DNA from: Saccoglossus kowalevskii
Taxonomy: Eukaryota; Hemichordata; Enteropneusta; Harrimaniidae
Length of the DNA stretch: 31,362 nt
NCBI RefSeq assembly: GCF_000003605.2
Contig: NW_003130357.1
Span: forward strand, 407,308-438,669
Direction: 5' to 3'
In this document: positions 1-12,429 of the stretch, one piece after another
Numbering within the stretch: the first letter of the stretch is position 1
How the letters are laid out: each line of letters begins with the position of its first letter
Translations under genes and position numbers: made by a program
The notes under the pieces: model-generated
What the model was told of the DNA's origin: nothing
The model's input: the letters and a program-made list of their open reading frames with translations, nothing else
Databases searched by the model: none

Positions 1-3000
1 CAACTCACATTGTGTCTTACAGTACAAACCACACAGTACAGTTTTGCACAGAATGACGAAAGAAAATGTAATAAATTGTCAGTTCAGCCATCACAGGAGT
101 AGTCAAATCTGACATTGTACAAATGTGGTATTTCAATTTTTTTTTTTGTTAAATTTTTATCTCTGTCCAACCTTATGTTGTCTACTTTTACACGTCACTG
201 GAACACATTAACTTATCAAAATGTATGGAATATTGGTTGACAATATATTTAATTAAAAAACATACCGGTACCAGTAATTTTAGGAACACAATTTTTACTA
301 CCCAGGCCTTGACTGAGAATTTGAAATTGGAACTATATTTTCTCATATAAACTGTTATTTTCCTGGGAATCTTTAAGTTATAAACGCAAGTTGATACCTA
401 ATAAAATGAATTTAATAAAACATGTCTGTGATGCAATGTTCATAATATAAAACCTTCTATAGACGAGTTACTGAGAATTCCTAGTACCGGTAATTATTAT
501 CACACTTGTGCCGGGACGTGCATTGCTTTTCTAACTTTTCTGTTCTCCATGGATTGTACTGAAGACTTTTAAAAATTCAACAGTACTAATTTCCAGATTT
601 TTTCAATTTCATTTTAGATAGTTAAATTATTCAAAATACAAAAATTTGTTGAGGTAATGATCTCACTGGACCATTTTCTGTTCATTCCGATACCCTGCGT
701 TATGCGTGAAATTGAAGGTAAAAACAGGACAAACAAAAGTTATTGCGTTGTAGTGGTACAAAAACATTTTAGGATTCAACACTTAATATTAAAAGTGCTT
801 CATAAATTTGATGATGATCAATTTTAATGAAGTAAGAGTATTTCAAGCGTAATGCTCTCTGAAAAATGTAAAAAAAATATATAGAAAAAATCTTGTAGAT
901 TAATTCACTGGGGTTATGGAAACTGAATTACGTGTCAACTCATTTTTTATTATCAGCTAAAATGAAGTAATTAATAACATTCAGGTACAAAGAACGAAAA
1001 CATTTGCCTAGAAATACTGATTGTTTTGATTTACTTTGATTATCTAGAATTATGAACTGTCTCTTTTTTTAAAGCTGTTGACATCTATTGGCCATAGGCA
1101 TGTATGTTCCAACATCACAAAATACAGATGATTTTTTGCTTCAAGTGTAATGTTGTATTTGTGCTGGATGGAATGCATACAATTCTAAAATTGTTTCTGT
1201 AGAAAGAAGTGTACCGTGCATATTTTTCTCTTTGCATCACTCAACACTAGAGGGCTCCATACATTTGACTTTAAACATGTAAAAAATTGGAAACTTAATC
1301 ATTCCACTTTTAATATTTCATTTAAGTATTTTTAGATTTGTTTTTGAAAACTAAGTAAAATTATACAGTGCAGACAGAATTGGAATTTGTTTAGTTTTCA
1401 AAATGCCAATATTTAGAATATTGTTAACTGCTTTAATGACTAATGTACTGACCCCCCCTCCCTCCCCTAATTCTTACATTTTGTCGTGGTTGAACATCAA
1501 CCGTAGTATATTTAAAACATGTCCAAATTGTACTTCTTTGCTAAATGACATGCTTCTTTCAATGAATGTATAGTAGTGTTGTGTTGCCATGCTGATTTGG
1601 ATCTAAGCCAGAATTTTTGAATAACGAGACCTTGAAAGAAAGAAATAAAAAAACCATGTTTCAGATCTGTAGGTGTCAAGGATTTTCATCATGCCCCTTC
1701 CCCCTAGGTCTAAATGAATGAAAGTTGGTGATATTGACCCGACGTTTAATCAGGCTGGCTATATATAATTCATTTGTTTTGACCTTGCAATGGTTTAATC
1801 TGTCTTATAAGAAATGGGAAATATTACTGGGAAATCGCATTTGTTCTACTCGTGATGTGTTTATATGTCCTGATAAGCACGCCTGTATAACGGCATTAGG
1901 TGCACATCTGACTATTTCCTTCAGATAAGGTAAATACCATTTTTGTTGTTACTTTCTTTTCAACACAGACTATCAGGTGGTTGTTTTAATATTCTCTAGC
2001 GAGTACGAACAATAAAACATGTGCACATCAATTTTACCTACCTGAATGAACGAAGTGAATAATTCTTGAAAAGAGATAACTGACAGAAATTTATCTAGGG
2101 ATATATATATACTGGTATATATTTTTAAATACATTCTATGATAACTATTTTTTTTTTTTTTTTGGCATGGTTATATATATTCAATTGTTGTCTCAATTTG
2201 TCAACCCTTTGAAAGGCGTGCACTAATTTGCAATAATAACAATTTGCAGTGTTCTTGTATTCTTAATTAAATGCGAAAGAGAAAATTGTATGAAATTAAC
2301 AGCAGAGTCTTAATTTTTTTTTTTTTAAACCCTCTGAAAAGTGTTCTGCACATGTTAAATATTATCCTTATGTGGTTGTCACCTTTTTAAAAGCAGTATG
2401 TTACATCGATGTTAGCTGTGCAATTCTCTTCTGTATTTTGGTTTGTCTGTACTTGTTGGTGCCACCATACACATGTATAACATACAGGCACCAAGGTTTG
2501 AGGTTTTTTTTTTTAGGCTTATTTGCAGCTTTACCTATAGTGTCCTGCGTTTTTTTTCCCTTCATTTTTTGTTCGATAATATTTTTCAAATCACCCCCTT
2601 CAAATTGAATTGTAATTCCCTTACTATGTGTCTGTCTGTCCTCATGAGTCATAGGGGTCAAGGCAAGAGAGATACTATTAATAGCCATTCCTGTGACACA
2701 AGTGACCTTGTCTCTCAACATTACCTTTATTTTTTTTATTTTTTTTTTTTTTTTAAAGCAACTCAACTTATCCTTACTCCTCCTTTTTTTTTAAATTTGT
2801 AAGATATATTGTAAAATTTGATGTGAATTAGTTACTGTTATCATGTATGCGTAAATAGCTGTCCAGAATGGCTTCCAAGAATTATAGAATTGTGTTGTAA
2901 TATCTGTGTGTAAATTTCATTGTTCCTTTAGTGGCTTAGTCTAGGTTAGGTATTGAAAATCTGTCTGTCGCCAGTGTATGATTGACATTTCCGAATAATT

Positions 3001-6000
3001 TTTTTGTATGCACAGCTAGCTACATGTTCACAGCTCATACTAACATATTAACATTTTTTTGTGCGTGTTGGAGTGATTTCACTGAGCCCAATTTATTTTA
3101 TTCGGTGGCTAACCCGTTTGTTTGCCTTTTGTTGAAATCTCAATGCCTGCTTGTCAATTTGAGATTTAAAATTTATTGAACACATACATGTCTCGTGTAA
3201 TTTGAAAAAATGACATCACAGCTGAGTATCAATATTTCAGTATGTACGTATAATGCGTGTAGTAAATCGTCATTGTACTGGCCCTGGTGCATTGCATGCA
3301 GATGGTACGTGCACTGTTGCAGGCACGAGGTCATTAGAAGGTCGGCGGTCTGACCCTTGCTATTTTTAGATGCCTACTCGTCCTGGTGTATGCAACAAGA
3401 TTAGATATTGTTGGGAAATATCATTAGCAATTTTTTTCCCTCAACATATGACAATACTAGAAGTCAAATTTAATTTTTGCAATCGTGGTTGAATGAAGTT
3501 TTCCACTGCAGCATGAATTAAATTTCTTTTGTCACATGCTTAAAATAAATAGCTTTCAAACCTTTTTTTTTTTATCTACATCTCCATCTGTTAGTAATTA
3601 GTAAAAAATCCCCCGCCCCTCAATTTTATATATTAATTTTTTTTCCTAACTAGAAAAATTGTTCACACTCATAGCAGATCAAGTATATCATAACAATACA
3701 TTTTGTTCTTTGGCATGTGTTGCTACCACTAAAACCTCCTGTGCGCTTGGCTGGCATTTGTTTTGGACCCCCTAAGTTAGTCAATGCTCTGACAGTTACG
3801 TGTTGTATCCCATAGCAACAATAAATTGTCACACAGGTCATCTGATGCAGCTGTTTTAATAACAGCAGTAAATTATGTCGTAATTTCACTGTTTTTGAGC
3901 CTTTTAAGAATACAAATATTTGTAACACAAATTCGAAAGTTGAGTCTTGCTGAAAATAAAATAAAACTGGCAGGTAACTAGCATCTCAAGCTGAAAAAAA
4001 AACATAAAAAAAACGGCATGAATTGAAAGGTCTGATAGAGCATTGAAGTGAAATCTGTGTGTACTGGTTGATTTTTGTTTCATTTTTAGACAAGGGGAAA
4101 ATTACATTGAAATTGTAGCTGTTTTCATGGAAAATAAAGTGTATTTAAGTGTATTTCAGGTGGATAGTTTACAAGAATAACCATGTTTTGATACGGTGTT
4201 ATATAAATGCACTATAACTACTACGCAACATTTTAACGTAGCTCTGACAGCGATGTTCCGTTTGATTTTGTCACCACTATGGAGATGAAGTACCAATGTC
4301 TATGTCAAAAATTGTATTCCATGCACTATCCAATTTGTTTTCTGAGAATGATAGCCGAAGATGTTATTTGCAGCCTTTTGATATTTATAGCGATACTATC
4401 AATTGACGCTGATGATTCGAGTATGGGAGAATACCTCTGTGCGAAATCGAGGCTAAAGGAACTAACATATCTGGCAGTTGGCCAATATCGTAAACGCCCT
4501 AGATTCATTTCATAATGCTACAGTGTTGCATCGCCTGTGAATTGTCTAGCTTTCGTCTAGTCCAAACTATTACTGGAATCTATCCCATAATGTGTGTTTA
4601 TGTTTCTTTGACCCTGCAGGCTTTGGGCCCCTCCAATGGATTGTTCCATTCTGTTAGTGGGCATGCCAAGATGAATTATAGCGCAAAGTAACAATGTCAT
4701 GTGTGTAAAATTGTCGTTTCATCCTACACTGAATGTGAAATATGAATGTGACTTCTCATGTCTGCGCTTGCAATTTTTACTTCGATGGTTTTTTAGTCAC
4801 GGACATTGAACTTTCGCAGTTGTACACAAGAGATGGAGATGCTGCCATGGTAACCCACATGTGTAAACAAGACATTTGCAAACCTACTTCTGGCCTGTGT
4901 ATTTTGTAGTAAAAATAACTTATCTGACCTTGTCGCTGCCCCACCCAGTTCTTGCAATCAGGGGCTTAATTTAATAAATAACATTCAACTATGTCCTGAA
5001 TTACAAGTTGAAAATTGGTTGTTTCTCTTCAAGATGTCTATCACCATGGCAATATGTACTGCTCTGGTGACGAGGCAGCAGTGAACTACTGAAAATTGAA
5101 ACATCCACGTTATATCTGGAAACGGCAACACTTACAATATTATATTTTAGTGCGAACTAGCCCCTAAATTGAGATATTTCACTGAGTAAAAAAAAAAAAA
5201 AAATATTTGCTTGTATGCAATTTGAAAATTCTTCCTAACTATTCTATTAAAATTGTAAATGTTTGTTGCATTCCCATGGTTCAAGATAAAAATCACAAGC
5301 ATGACCGGCTTGTTCAAAAATGGGACAAGGCTAGCCAGGTGAAGGCTAGATTATGCAAATAAGTTTGGTAGCCACATGCTGCACGTCAGCCAACTCTCCT
5401 CAGTTACTTGAGTTCATTGAAAATGTTTTATGTGAATGTCCCGAGTAGGCCGTGCTTAGATTTACCATGTAGTAATAGTATTGCCAATCACTTTACAACC
5501 TCCTCCCCCCATTCGCCACAGAGAAGGTCATCTTTTCACATTTTTGTAGCGAACTACAGGCACTAATCAATGTAATATGGGTACGTGTTGACCCACTGCT
5601 TTGTTGCTTGGTGATTGGCGGCATGCAGTGAATAATGGGCGCTAATTGTGGGAATGTGACCTGTCTGTTTGCTATGCCCACCCCTCTTGCCGAATGTGGG
5701 CATCCACCTAATTATGCATGCATAAACTGGTATCAATGTATTGTACTGGCAAAGGCAGGCAGGCAGGCAGGGGCTGTGGAATTACACACACTAGAGACGC
5801 ATTTGGCTGTGGACCTTTTAAAAAAAAAATTCTTTGGTTCAAGGCTGGTGTTGTTTTCCAGGAGAACTGCTACAGCATCTGTAAATTGGGTCACCTTATT
5901 TGCATGTGAAGAGAGTTTGATTGTAGCACTATGTGGATTCAGGACATACCATTAAAAAAAAAAGTACATTCATAATAATTAACATTGCTTGCCAGCCAGC

Positions 6001-7384
6001 CAGCCAGCTAGCTAGTCGGATAGCTATAAAAAAAAAGAATCCAGTCTCCTCTTGTGGAGGTAAGTGTCAGACTACACGGTAGCTAGACTAATGCATTGCG
6101 TGAATTGTTTGAATACATTTGGCAGTGTTTCCCTTGTGCACAGTAATACATTTATATGCAAGCTTCAGCTTGGAGGAGAGGATTCTCCTCTGCTTATTTT
6201 CCCCCATTTTTCTCCGTTTTTCTTGTTGCTGTAATCTGTGTTAGCATGTCAGTGTTGTATGCCGGCTTTCCCACTCCTACTATGCTAGTGTTTCACTGTT
6301 TGGGGAATTCCTGTAATCTAGTCAACTAACTTGACCCCTATTGTTTGCACTTGATAGCTGGCATGTGACCTCGGCACTGGCTTTTCTTTCATACAATTAT
6401 CAGACCGGAGGTCAACCTGTTTTTATAAATATTTTTTCCCCCTCTACTTCTCTATTTTATGTTTTTTGTCGTATTTTGTTCTTTTTTTTTTCTTTTTATT
6501 CTCTCGTCTTTTTGTTCTGCCATGTCTGTGTACAGGAAGACTTGATCTTGTCATTTGAATCTTTACTCCAAATATATATATATATATATATATAACACAC
6601 CCAAGATGATATTCTTAATTTCATTCATTTCTGTACTACCTATTTTCACAATCCTGATTTCCTTATTGCTGATTTCCCTGATATCCCATTGTTGTGTGGA
6701 GGGTTCGTTGATAAAACTGTAAATACTACCGTCTGTTAATATTCAGTTTTATCATTTCATGCAATGGTTCCCCGTTTCAATGGCTGACCCACCATTTTCA
6801 TAGCATTGTTGTTCCTGCCTTTTGTATTGCAGCCATATAGACAACTGCTTGCATCTAGCAAATATGGACCATTCCATTATATGGAGAGGGGTGACAGGCT
6901 ATTAATGTCTTCGTGGGCATGTTATCCCAATCTATTGCATTGCTAGAAGATTATGTAATTTCTGGTATTTTTGCTGATTTTTTGAGTATTTTACTATGGC
7001 TTCATGAAAAGAAAACTTTGCCTAAGTATTATTGACCCCTGTGGAAATAGTGGATTGGTCTTTTGTAAAGGATGCTGGGAAAAAAAGTCTTGTGAATTTA
7101 TTACCAGTACAGTAGAATAGGATGTCGTACATTCTGTCTCCCTAATTCTATATACTGCACAGGGCTTAATTATTCGCTTAATTCTCTGATAGCTAAATTA
7201 AATATAGTGAATATGCAAATTGGCAGGATAATGTATTATCTTCTCACAAACCAGTGAATTTAAATAACCATTTAATCCACTAAAATTAAAGAAATAAATT
7301 ATATAATATATTTTATTGTGCTTTACCTTCACTTGATATCTCCATTGGTGAAATGGATTAAAGAAAAATGAAAAAAATTTGTTT
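1..7384. other. Non-coding, AT-rich; probable upstream KDM6A intron
   Basis: No open frame here looks like protein, and no short exon matching the missing KDM6A N-terminus (first TPRs) was found by eye. It holds homopolymer T and A runs, an (AT)n microsatellite at 6572-6594, a GGCA-type tract near 5755-5771 and a GCCA-type tract near 5993-6008. I see no promoter or CpG-dense block. Confidence 0.6.
6572..6594. repeat. (AT)n microsatellite
   Basis: Uninterrupted alternation of A and T over about 23 bases, followed by AACACACCC. Confidence 0.95.
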
Positions 7385-7893
7385 TAGCTCCGCTGTCGAG
7401 CAGAGCTTATCATAGGAGTGATTGTTCGTCGTCGTCTGTGTCAATGTTTTTACTTTTTTGACTTCTTTTTGAAAACTACAAGCCTGAATGATACTTTGAT
7501 ACTTGGTGTTCATTTCTAATATCTTCAATTCTCTAATTTTGATGAATATTTTTGTCATTTTTGGTAAAACGTTGTCAGTCGTTGTTGTCAACTTTACAAT
7601 TTCAACTTCTGCTTCAAAACTGCAAATCAGAATGTTTTCAAATTTAATTTGCAATTACCTTGGATGGTTCTTTCTCAGATTTGTTCATTTCATGTCAAAT
7701 TCTCTAATTTTGGTAAATATTTTTTTCGTTTTTGGTAAAAAGTGATATTTTCGACATCTTGTTAAAAACCACAAGTCTGATTGCTTTGATATTACATATA
7801 TAGATACTACATGTGTATCTCTCTCAGATTTGTTCATTTTGTGATGATATCTTCAGTTCTTAATTGAAATGTGCATTGCTAACAGCGAAGCTA
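7385..7893. repeat. Interspersed repeat with 11-bp inverted ends and ~145-bp internal units
   Basis: The left end TAGCTCCGCTG (7385-7395) and right end CAGCGAAGCTA (7883-7893) are inverted repeats with one mismatch. Inside, a related segment of the form ACTTCTTTTTGAAAACTACA recurs from about 7459, 7603 and 7751 (period about 145 bp), and TCTAATTTTGATGAATATTT recurs near 7531 and 7701. A small hairpin (AGCTC...GAGCT) sits at 7386-7407. No coding capacity; looks like a non-autonomous mobile element or its remnant. Confidence 0.6.
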
Positions 7894-8139
7894 TCTCAAC
7901 CAACAGGCTGCTTGTTATTTAGCACATAACTCACCACAGATCTTTAAAAAATAAACGTACAACACACTCACTAACATTTTAACACTAACTTAAATGTCAG
8001 TTAGAATAAAGCACTATAAACATGGAAAAATTTCAGTTTGTCTGTAGCATTGTCAGTTTAATGTAGAATGCGTAAATATTTATTATGGTGTCGTATTCAA
8101 GGCTAGTTGACAAGAGGGTTGGTTTGAACATGCAGAGAG

Positions 8140-8610
8140 GATCCTCTGTTCCACTCGCTGTACCTCACTCCACCAATGCCTAGAGGTGATCCTCTGTTCC
8201 ACTCGCTGTACCTCACTCCACCTCACTCCACCAATGCCTGGAGGTGATGATCTGTTCTAGTCACTGTACCTCACTCCACCAATGTCGAGAGGCGATCCTC
8301 TGTTCACTCGCTGTACCCTGTTCCACTAACTTCTTGAGGGCGATCCTCTGTTCCACTCGCTGTACCTCACTCCACCAATGTCGAGGGGCGATCCTCTGTT
8401 CACTCACTGTACCTCACTCCACCAACACCTACAAGGCGGTCCTCTGTTCCACTCGCTGTACTTCACTCCACCAATGCCTAGGGACGATCCTCTGTTCCAC
8501 TCGCTGTACTTCACTCCATCAATGCCTAGGGACGATCCTCTTTTCCACTCGCTGTACTTCACTCCACCATTGCCTAGGAGTAATGCTCTGTTCCATTCAC
8601 TGTACCTTAG
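8140..8610. repeat. 48-bp minisatellite, about 10 units
   Basis: Units begin GATCCTCTGTTCCACTCGCT at 8140, 8188, 8246, 8294, 8342, 8390, 8438, 8486 and 8534, with a partial divergent one at 8582. Spacing is exactly 48 bp except the second unit, which carries an extra 10-bp duplication (CCTCACTCCA). Because 48 is a multiple of three, long frames are open on both strands with a 16-residue period, but this is explained by the repeat and not by coding. Confidence 0.93.
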
Positions 8611-9643
8611 TGTAAAATTTGCATACAACATGTTGTATTTGACCAATACAAAATCAGCAGATTACATAAAACCATGCGTGTGATGAACCTGACCCTGTTA
8701 ATTCTAAATATGTGCAAAATAATATTGTAGTGTTGTGTGATCAATGTGTTGAGTTCCCCCCCCCCCCCTTCAACTTTAAATTCTCATCATGGTTCTAAAT
8801 ATCCACTTTTGAGTTTATTAAAAGCTTATTACATACACAACTGATTACCTTATCTATGATGCATGCTGTACAAGCTTGATAATTTTGTTCTTTGTCTGCA
8901 ACTTTTTTGGCTTATTTTGTTGAATTAACACGAAAAAAAAAATCAAATTATCATTACTGTACTGTGATTTGAAATAAAATATTATAGGAGCACTTGCACA
9001 AATGTTGATATATTCCCTTCTCAATCATGATCTGATCAGACCCCCAGGAAGTGTATTGCATTGTGGGTAACATGTGACATCAAGATCCTATTTCTGCAAG
9101 CTGTTGAAAATTATATTCAACATTCTGCAAAAGCTTATCTGCTGTTCTACCGCACAACCTGCTGCAATTTTAAACATGAAACACATGTTCATGTTGAGAG
9201 GGAATTAAGTCTGTTCACATTTATTGTTTGTTTCCTTTGTGTTGCTTTGGTAACTGGTATGTAGATCAGGGTCAACAGAGGACTTGTATAAAGTTACAAA
9301 GTACCAGCTTGCATGTGGCATGCTTTATGCTTGCAAATGTTTTACTGGCGAACTTTTTTTTAAGTATATTTGTGCAAAGATTTGGTATTTATAGCTTTGA
9401 TTAGATATAAAACCAACATCCTGTTTAGGACTTGCCCGTAGTACATTTGGTCTGTGCGGTGAAAAATGTAGAGATATTTTTTTTGTGCGTTTGGTTTTTG
9501 GCAGCAGGGCGGTTCATTACATTAGGTAAAAATACTTCATTTTTGCTGTTGTGACTTCACAGATTGAGGGCGAAACGAGGCTTATCTCTCATAGTAGTAA
9601 TATAATTACATTAGGATAGTGTCATTGAGGTGTACACTGACTG

Positions 9644-9667
9644 TATATATATATATATATATATATA
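9644..9667. repeat. (TA)n microsatellite
   Basis: About 24 bases of alternating T and A between CTG and GTTAG. Confidence 0.95.
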
Positions 9668-9843
9668 GTTAGAAAAATAATGTGATGAAATAGAAAAATA
9701 AAATTTGACAATCCTTTCTACATTTCTATGCTGTTTAATTTTAGTTAAATCGAGCAACAGTAGAGATTATATTGATATTACCATTGGTAGAACTAGTGTA
9801 TTTGCCCTATTGTTGATGCACGCATTTATGTATAATATTTTTA

Positions 9844-9955
9844 CAATGAAAACTACCAAGATTTTGTCATTGAGAAAGTTGGTAATCAGTTGTTGTAATC
9901 TTACAACATTCATGGCAATATCGAGTCGATGACAAAATCCTTGTGGTTTTCATTG
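9844..9955. repeat. 112-bp foldback (inverted repeat)
   Basis: Arms 9844-9870 and 9929-9955 are inverted copies with 24 of 27 positions identical (core ATTTTGTCAT / ATGACAAAAT). At the centre TGTTGTAA-TC-TTACAACA (9891-9908) is a second perfect 8-bp stem. The transcript would fold as a long hairpin. Could be a small foldback transposon or a hairpin RNA; the sequence alone does not decide. Confidence 0.6.
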
Positions 9956-10826
9956 CAATAATCTGCTATACAACAAATAATTCCACCGAACACCTGTATG
10001 TACTGTTTCCAAGAAATAGCACATCATATCGCTATAAATACACATTACTTTGCATCCTTGGGATTTGTTAGGGTTTCACAACACCCATTGTTTGTGACAA
10101 GTGCTTGTTGTTTATATGGCAGCGGTTTGTACATGTACACACTGCTGCACTTGAATCTGGCTATCTTGTATCTCATCCTTGTACATGGTAACAACAAGGT
10201 GTAAAATTCGGCGTGAAGTGGCTTCAGTGTGAATGTGTAGGTGGGTGGATGATCATTACCAAGTGGTAGTATCTAATTTGCATACAAACACCCACTCATC
10301 AAGCCATCAAGGACTGGCCTTTGTCTCTAACTCTAATTCCCCCTTGGTAATACAGCGTGCTGTCTTTGTGTAGATTTCCAGTAATAGGTATGTATCGGTG
10401 TTTCTATTTACTGATTCAATTGATTTCCAGTGTTTTTAATTAGCTCACTCTTTGACATTCCTGAATAAGTTTTAACATTAGCAGTTGTGTGTCCTTGCCA
10501 TGTGCACATGTGTTTCTTTGTACAGTGATTTCACTCACCGGATGTGTAGTATATGTCATCCCTTACAGTTCAGTTTTCATCAAATGATGTTCTCGTCAGT
10601 GTTTTATCACAATCATTCAGTCAGAGTGACTGTATGTATGGATGTCTTTAATTTGATGTATTCTAGCTGTATATTCTGAGTGAACTTGTCTTTTGTCTGG
10701 CTGCATGAATGGGTTAGTGATGAACAAAGCCTGGCATTCAAGTACACTGAACTGATTACTTCAGTGGGTTGTGTGGACTTCATGGTTGACCTCCCAACTC
10801 AACTGTGGGTAATCAAATCAGCTACT

Positions 10827-10844
10827 ACTACTACTAGTAGTAGT
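10827..10844. repeat. Perfect 18-bp palindrome of ACT units
   Basis: ACTACTACTAGTAGTAGT reads identically on both strands. It probably arose from an inverted trinucleotide repeat. Confidence 0.9.
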
Positions 10845-12253
10845 TTAAACAGTTGTGCATTAGCTATGTATATGATGGATGCTTGGTTATAAGATTGTTT
10901 TACAACTCTTACAAACAGGTAAAGAGTGTCATCTTCTTTGGTAATTCACTGTACTGAACTTGTACATGTACTTCCCATTGATTCATTTCATAATTCATTT
11001 TGTGATTTACATGTAATCCTGTACTTTACATTCTTTGACATATGGTATTAGTTATTGTGTAATCTTTCTGTTGGTTTTACTTATTTCCTAAATAGCATTT
11101 AATGTTTATATCCGTGATTTTTTTAGTTTCAGTTCCAGATAACATGTAGTGTCCTTTTTTTTTTTTTTTTTTATCAAACTCTTTGCTTCTTTTATTATAC
11201 TTCAGACCCCTAGTTGAATACTGTACTTTTATGATTGACCTTATTGACCTTTTTAACATCATGGCTGACTATTGCAAAATAGGCTAATATTTCAAGATAT
11301 TGGTGGTTGGTTTTACACAGCATTCCTAAATTATTATCAGGAATTATATTAATTACTGTTACTTTGAGATGTTAGTTTAAAATCCATGTGTGATATAAAG
11401 TCCTGATTTCAAATTCTCACACCTTCACATAATGTACATAAATGTAATTGACCCATGTCTAGTGGTGATTCGTCACTGATTGTGCCTATATGCAACTGTA
11501 TGCTTCCCTCATGTATATATTTAAAACATGTGGCACATGAATAAAAACAATCCATTGTAAAAGGCGTGACTGACATTTGGTTTTGTCCTTGATAAAGTTT
11601 ATTATAAGTTTAAAAATACCCCAGTGTCAGATATTTCCTAGTAAATAATTACACCACGATTGCTTAATAGAAAGTTACTGCCTAGGCCATTTCCACTGTG
11701 GCATTATTTTCTGTGCAAGGGGAATAGGGCGCCTTTGTTGTACTTGGGTAAAGCAGAATTTGTTCTGTTGCTATTATTATTGGTGTTGGGTACCAAGCTT
11801 GCTTTTTACTTCTTTTTTAAAACTTGTCTCTAAGGGTTATTCTGTTTCAAATGAAAGGGGCTTGATATTTCTCATTGTGTAATTTTAAACTTCAAGAATG
11901 CTATGCAATTCACACTCTTGAATGTGGGTGGAGAGAAAAGAACAACAATTATAATACAAGAGGTCATGGAGCATGCTCAGTTGTCTCCATGAATGCATTG
12001 TTATGCAAAATTGTACAACAATGAAACCCAAGCTTGGCATCCAGGAAAACAATAGCTATCTCGGCTTCACCTACTACACATTGAATGAATTTACATGGGT
12101 GTACATTATTTATTTAATGTGTGGAATGTCTGAATTTTCAGACCTAGCAGCCCAGGTATGTAGAAGAGTTGTGCAAGTATAAGCTGTAAATGGTTTATTT
12201 ATTATATATGGGTGTAAAGTTCATCGACTGATATTTTTTATTTTTTTTTTCAG

Positions 12254-12429
12254 GGCAATCCGTGTTTTTCAACAAGTTCTTTACACCGATCCCGGCTTCA
12301 GTCGTGCCAATGAAATTCATCTTCGGCTGGGGTTGATGTTCAAAGTTAATTCCGATTATGAATCAAGTTTAAAGCATTTCCAGTTAGCTCTGATAGATTC
12401 AAGTCCGTGTTCCTTGTCTAAGTTAGAGA
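12254..12429 (+). CDS. KDM6A: KDM6A exon a: TPR segment
   Basis: Poly-T tract and CAG acceptor, then one base completing a Trp codon, then 58 codons beginning [13 protein letters not shown] and ending SLSKLE, then GTGAGT donor. It matches the human UTX stretch AIKAFQEVLYVDP...[10 protein letters not shown] and covers the end of one TPR and the whole next TPR. It leaves one base that is completed in the next exon. Confidence 0.96.

Larger units (their letters stand above)
8611..12253. other. Non-coding, probable upstream KDM6A intron
   Basis: No supportable gene. Contains an (AT)n run at 9644-9667, a foldback at 9844-9955, an 18-bp perfect palindrome at 10827-10844 and a T run near 11155-11172. 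It ends in the T-rich 3' splice site of the first visible KDM6A exon. Confidence 0.6.

Noticed and set aside
1725-1928. 67-codon open frame ending its similarity with LQW before a GT
   Set aside because: No resemblance to the expected TPR residues and no plausible acceptor; chance frame in AT-rich DNA.
2372-2802. Several 78-121 codon frames on both strands
   Set aside because: Composition is driven by T and A homopolymers (Phe or Lys runs); no domain or start context.
6725-6766. QFYHFMQW followed by GT as the missing exon before the first KDM6A exon
   Set aside because: The expected segment is close to LYGLGLVYFHYNAFQW; only a few residues match, the donor is poor and a proper exon length cannot be reached.
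8244-8683. Overlapping open frames of 80-123 codons on both strands
   Set aside because: They are produced by the 48-bp minisatellite, whose period is a multiple of three; no start context, splice sites or family resemblance.
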